In this document: positions 60,936 to 64,000 of the stretch, one piece after another
Layout: the number at the start of each line of letters is the position of its first letter
Position numbering within the stretch: position 1 is the first letter of the stretch
Assembly: GCF_015351765.1 (NCBI RefSeq)
Contig: NZ_JADKQA010000001.1
Coordinates: 1,000,394-1,064,393, forward strand
Direction of reading: 5' to 3'
Source of the DNA: Clostridium vitabionis
GTDB lineage: Bacteria; Bacillota; Clostridia; Lachnospirales; Lachnospiraceae
DNA: 64,000 nucleotides
Translations under genes and position numbers: made by a program
The notes under the pieces: generated by a model
Databases searched by the model: none
The model's input: the letters and a program-made list of their open reading frames with translations, nothing else
What the model was told of the DNA's origin: nothing

Positions 60936-61751
60936 TTATGAGGCGTTCTCCGCCCCCGGAAGGGACGATTCCGCCTCGGTGACAATATCGCCGACGCCGT
61001 CCAGGATCATCGTCGGCTGATAGGCAAACCGCTTCACGGTTTCCGGCGTGGAGACGCCGGAGAGCACAAGGACGGTGGACATGCCGCTCTCCGTGCCGGC
61101 CACGATATCCGTGTCCATGCGGTCGCCGACAACCACCGCCTCCTCGGAATGGCAGCCGAGTATCCGGAGGCCGGTCCGCATCATCAGGGGATTCGGCTTT
61201 CCGCAGAAATACGCCTTCTTTCCGGTAGCCATCTCCACCGGCGCGACGAGGGCGCGGCAGCCGGGCGCGATACCGCCCTCAATCGGCCCGGTCACGTCGG
61301 AATTTGCCCCGATCAATTTTGCCCCGCCGAGAACGAGGTTGACCGCCTGGGTAAGCGTTTCCAGCGAGTAGGTCCTGCCCTCGCCCATGACGACATAATC
61401 CGGATTGACATCGTTCATCGTGATCCCCGCGTCGTAGAGCGCGTTCAGAAGGCCGGCCTCGCCGATCGCGAAGACCGAGCATCCCGGAGCCTGCTGTTTC
61501 AGGAACTGCGCGGTGGCAAGCGCGCTGGTATAGAAATGCTCCATCGGCACATCCAGGCCCATCCGCATGATCTTCTGGTGGAGCTCCTTCGGCGTCATCC
61601 CGCTGTTGTTCGTCAGGAAAAGGTAATTCTTGTGCTCCTGCTGGAGCCAGTCGATAAACTCCGTGACCCCGGGCAGAATCTGGTTGCCCTTGTAGATCAC
61701 GCCGTCCATGTCGCAGATAAACCCTTTTTTCTCGTTAAAATTGATCTTCAT
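60936..61751 (-). CDS. NagD-like HAD-IIA phosphatase
   Basis: A 271-residue HAD-IIA hydrolase. Motif I CDMDGVIYKGN, motif II LTNNSG, motif III GKPNPLMM, motif IV VVGDRMDTDIVAG. This group dephosphorylates nucleotides or p-nitrophenyl phosphate in vitro; physiological substrates differ. The start overlaps the phoR stop by 4 bases, so it is part of the two-component operon and may scavenge phosphate. Confidence 0.92.
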   Translation of the reverse strand: MKINFNEKKGFICDMDGVIYKGNQILPGVTEFIDWLQQEHKNYLFLTNNSGMTPKELHQKIMRMGLDVPMEHFYTSALATAQFLKQQAPGCSVFAIGEAGLLNALYDAGITMNDVNPDYVVMGEGRTYSLETLTQAVNLVLGGAKLIGANSDVTGPIEGGIAPGCRALVAPVEMATGKKAYFCGKPNPLMMRTGLRILGCHSEEAVVVGDRMDTDIVAGTESGMSTVLVLSGVSTPETVKRFAYQPTMILDGVGDIVTEAESSLPGAENAS

Positions 61752-63466
61752 TCCGCCTTGTCCTCTCTTCCGCTCTCCGGGAGGTATTGTACCGGCTCGT
61801 CCGCCTTGAGATCTGTGGGAAATGACACCGTGATGCGCGTACCCCTGCCCTCCGCGCTCTTTAAGTCGATCTGCCCGTGGTGGATCATGACCGCGTGTTT
61901 CACAATCGAGAGCCCGAGCCCGGTCCCCCCGACTGCCCTGGAATGGCTCTTGTCCACCCGGTAAAAGCGCTCAAAAATCCGCTTCTGGTCCTTCTTCGGG
62001 ATCCCGATGCCGTTGTCCTGGACATCGAGGACAGCGCGGCTGCCCTCCCCGCGGACTTCCACATGCACCAGCCCGCCCGGCCGGTTATAGCGGATCGCAT
62101 TGTCGCAGAGATTGTAGGTGATGGCCTCCAGAAGATCCGGGACGCCGGTCATCTCCGCATGGGAACCGCCGATCGTCAGGGTAACCTTCGCATTCTTCGC
62201 CTCGGTGAGAAGCCGGCAGACCGCGGCATTTGCCTCCGCATAGAGGTCAACCTTCTCCCGCTTCATGTCGTCGGCACCCTCGTCCAGATGGGACAGGCTG
62301 ATAATATCGTGGACCAGCTGAATCGCCCGCTGCGCTTCCTTATAAATCTTGCCGGCAAACGGCCGGATATCCTCCTGCTTCACCATGCCGTCCTTCATGA
62401 GCTCGGCATATCCGGAGATTGCGTGAAGCGGTGTCTTCAGCTCGTGGGACACATTGCCTGAAAACTCCCGGCGCATCTGCTCCGCCTGCTCCCGCTCCGT
62501 CACATCGTACATGATAACCGCGGCGCCGCGGATTTCTCCATCCGCCTCGACCGGGGAGGCGCTGACCTGATAGCTCTCCCCGTGAAAGGGGACAACCTTC
62601 TCCGCCCTCTCCCCGGCAAGTGCCTTCTCGATCACATTCTGGAGGTCCAGGTTTCGGCTGACCGTGAGAATCTGGCGCCCAATCACCCCGCGCTCCGTGT
62701 CCAGGAGCTCCGCCGCTGCCGTGTTGATGGCGAGGATTTTCCCGCTGCGCTTTAAGAGTATCATACCCTCCGCCATATTTTCAAGTATGGTATCCAGCTC
62801 CCGCTGTTTCTGCCCGAGCTCCCCCTCGCGCTCCGCCAGCTCATCCTGCTGCGCGTCAATGCGGTGAAGCAGCGGGGAGAGCTCATCGTACCCGGCATTT
62901 TCCAGCGGGTGATCCAGGTCGATCTCGTTGAGCGGACGGACGATGCGCCTCGCGAGACGCATCGCCGTAAAGCCGGAGAAGGCCAGGGAGAGCGCAACCG
63001 CAGCGATCAGGGGCTGCAGAAGGCCGAGCACCAGCGTAAAGACACTGTACTGGCTGACAGACATCCGGAGAATGGTTCCGTCGGAGAGCCTCTCCGCCGA
63101 GTAGAGAAGGCGTTTTGTCATCGTGTCGGAATAGCGGCTGCTCTCGCCGTATCCCGAGGAGAGCGCCTCGGAGACCTCCTGGCGTCCCGCGTGATTGCCC
63201 ATGGTTCCGGGATCCGCCTCATTGTCATAGAGGACATTCCCTTCCGCATCGATCCAGGTGATCCGGCTGTTCGGAAGATCCAGGGATTTGAGATAAGTGA
63301 TCCCCTCATTCTCCACACCGCGCGCGGCGAGATCCAGCTGGGTATGCAGTTCCCGCCCGGAAAGCCCGCTGAAATACTGGTACAGGGCGCCGAGCGTGAG
63401 GAGAAAGGACACAAAGAGGCCGATAAAAGTCGCAAAAAATATGGAACGGAATATCTTCCTGGTCAT
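61748..63466 (-). CDS. phoR: Sensor histidine kinase, PhoR-like
   Basis: A 572-residue membrane kinase. TM1 about 7-29, an outside domain of about 115 residues, TM2 about 150-172, then a PAS domain (about 225-330, ENMAEGMILLKRSGKILAINTAA). HisKA phosphoacceptor His about 341 in NVSHELKTPLHAISGY. ATPase: N box YNLCDNAIRYN, G1 VQDNGIGIP, F ERFYRVDK, G2 GGTGLGLSIV. The layout matches PhoR of phosphate control, which is why I use that name; the signal is not proven. It overlaps the regulator gene at TGATG. Confidence 0.9.
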   Translation of the reverse strand: MTRKIFRSIFFATFIGLFVSFLLTLGALYQYFSGLSGRELHTQLDLAARGVENEGITYLKSLDLPNSRITWIDAEGNVLYDNEADPGTMGNHAGRQEVSEALSSGYGESSRYSDTMTKRLLYSAERLSDGTILRMSVSQYSVFTLVLGLLQPLIAAVALSLAFSGFTAMRLARRIVRPLNEIDLDHPLENAGYDELSPLLHRIDAQQDELAEREGELGQKQRELDTILENMAEGMILLKRSGKILAINTAAAELLDTERGVIGRQILTVSRNLDLQNVIEKALAGERAEKVVPFHGESYQVSASPVEADGEIRGAAVIMYDVTEREQAEQMRREFSGNVSHELKTPLHAISGYAELMKDGMVKQEDIRPFAGKIYKEAQRAIQLVHDIISLSHLDEGADDMKREKVDLYAEANAAVCRLLTEAKNAKVTLTIGGSHAEMTGVPDLLEAITYNLCDNAIRYNRPGGLVHVEVRGEGSRAVLDVQDNGIGIPKKDQKRIFERFYRVDKSHSRAVGGTGLGLSIVKHAVMIHHGQIDLKSAEGRGTRITVSFPTDLKADEPVQYLPESGREDKAE

Positions 63467-64000
63467 CAGCGGTCCTCCATTTTATAGCCTACACCGCGCA
63501 CGGTGCGGATCAGCTCCCCCTGATCCTGCAGTTTCATCCGGAGCGTCCCGACGTGGACATCCACCGTCCGTGTCTCGCCTCCGAAATCCATATCCCAGAC
63601 GCTCGCGAGAAGCGCTTCCCTGGAAAACACCTTGCCGGGATTACCCATGAACAGCCGGAGCAGCTCATATTCCTTGAGGGTGAGCTCCACCGGTTTGCCG
63701 TGAACAAGAACCGTGTGTGCCGATTCGTTGAGCTCGACCTGGCCGGCCCTGAGCAGTGTCGGCGCCTTATGCCGGGATGAGCGGCGGAGCACCGCCTTCA
63801 CCCGGGAGACCATCTCCGTCATGCCAAACGGTTTCGCCAGGTAATCATCCGCGCCCAGGTCGAGGCCGACCACCTTGTCATACTCGGTTCCCTTGGCCGA
63901 CGCCATGATCACCGGAACATCCGCGGTCTGCGCCCGGTTCCGGAGCTTCTTCAGGATAGTGATCCCGTTCTCATCCGGCAGCATGATATCCAACAGGACG
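63466..64000 (-). CDS. phoB: Response regulator, PhoB/OmpR type (5' end outside the window)
   Basis: The last 177 or so residues of a receiver plus winged-helix regulator. The window edge falls just before the phosphoacceptor Asp in LLDIMLPDENG. The receiver Thr/Ser-like MASAKG and Lys in YLAKPFG are present. The OmpR-type DNA-binding domain (ELTLKEYELLRLFMGNPGKVFSREALL, RTVDVHVGTLRMKL, RTVRGVGYKM) is complete. It is the first gene seen of the operon with phoR and the NagD-like phosphatase. Confidence 0.93.
   Translation of the reverse strand, partial: VLLDIMLPDENGITILKKLRNRAQTADVPVIMASAKGTEYDKVVGLDLGADDYLAKPFGMTEMVSRVKAVLRRSSRHKAPTLLRAGQVELNESAHTVLVHGKPVELTLKEYELLRLFMGNPGKVFSREALLASVWDMDFGGETRTVDVHVGTLRMKLQDQGELIRTVRGVGYKMEDR

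Overview
The window looks like chromosomal DNA from a fairly GC-rich member of the Clostridia, most likely Lachnospiraceae or a close relative. The evidence is strong AGGAGG-type ribosome binding sites, sigma-A promoters, a VTC-domain protein next to a Cthe_2159-type carbohydrate-binding lipoprotein, a SleB-like hydrolase, a SpoIID/LytB protein, a DUF6465 protein and a c-di-AMP (cdaA-cdaR) operon. Most of it is housekeeping sequence in short operons, mainly on the minus strand. The only complete insertion sequence is one IS30-type element. I saw no prophage, CRISPR array, rRNA or tRNA.

Layout, 1-16 kb: a SEC-C protein, a SpoIID/LytB protein and an AI-2E-type permease; a likely 6S RNA with its own promoter (about 4776-4982); pyrimidine salvage (cdd, pdp); a SleB-like hydrolase; YbaK; leuC-leuD with a divergent LysR gene; a NUDIX hydrolase; the carbohydrate-binding lipoprotein and the VTC-domain protein; a metal-exporter-like membrane protein. 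16-33 kb: a SARP/BTAD regulator with the IS30 element just upstream, nudC, lgt, the purE-purM-purN-purD operon, an RsmF-like methyltransferase, a DUF6465 protein, a class A PBP, a PrsW protease, an aldo/keto reductase, and a pair made of a DUF3783 protein and an unknown protein. 33-42.8 kb: a 1762-residue surface protein, a GtrB-like glycosyltransferase, and a cyclase-family/YhcH pair next to a LysR gene.

42.9-64 kb: the glycolytic operon gap-pgk-tpiA-gpmI, with a good candidate Rex operator at its promoter; an atypical acyl carrier protein; two adjacent dapF-family genes, one of them with both catalytic cysteines replaced by serine; a cytidylate kinase-like protein; a structured RNA with a pseudoknot and its own terminator (about 50945-51160); an aminotransferase; the c-di-AMP operon (two membrane proteins, cdaA, cdaR, an HPr-like protein and a Wzy-like polymerase); a DUF3810/zinc-ribbon membrane pair; two HAD phosphatases; and a PhoR/PhoB-type two-component system, whose regulator runs off the right end of the window.

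The signals that ordinary genes do not explain are the Ser/Ser DapF paralogue, the pseudoknotted RNA, and two dispersed intergenic repeat families. In family 1, four of five copies start directly behind a terminator hairpin. Family 2 is a hairpin repeat; one copy has 14-bp terminal inverted repeats.
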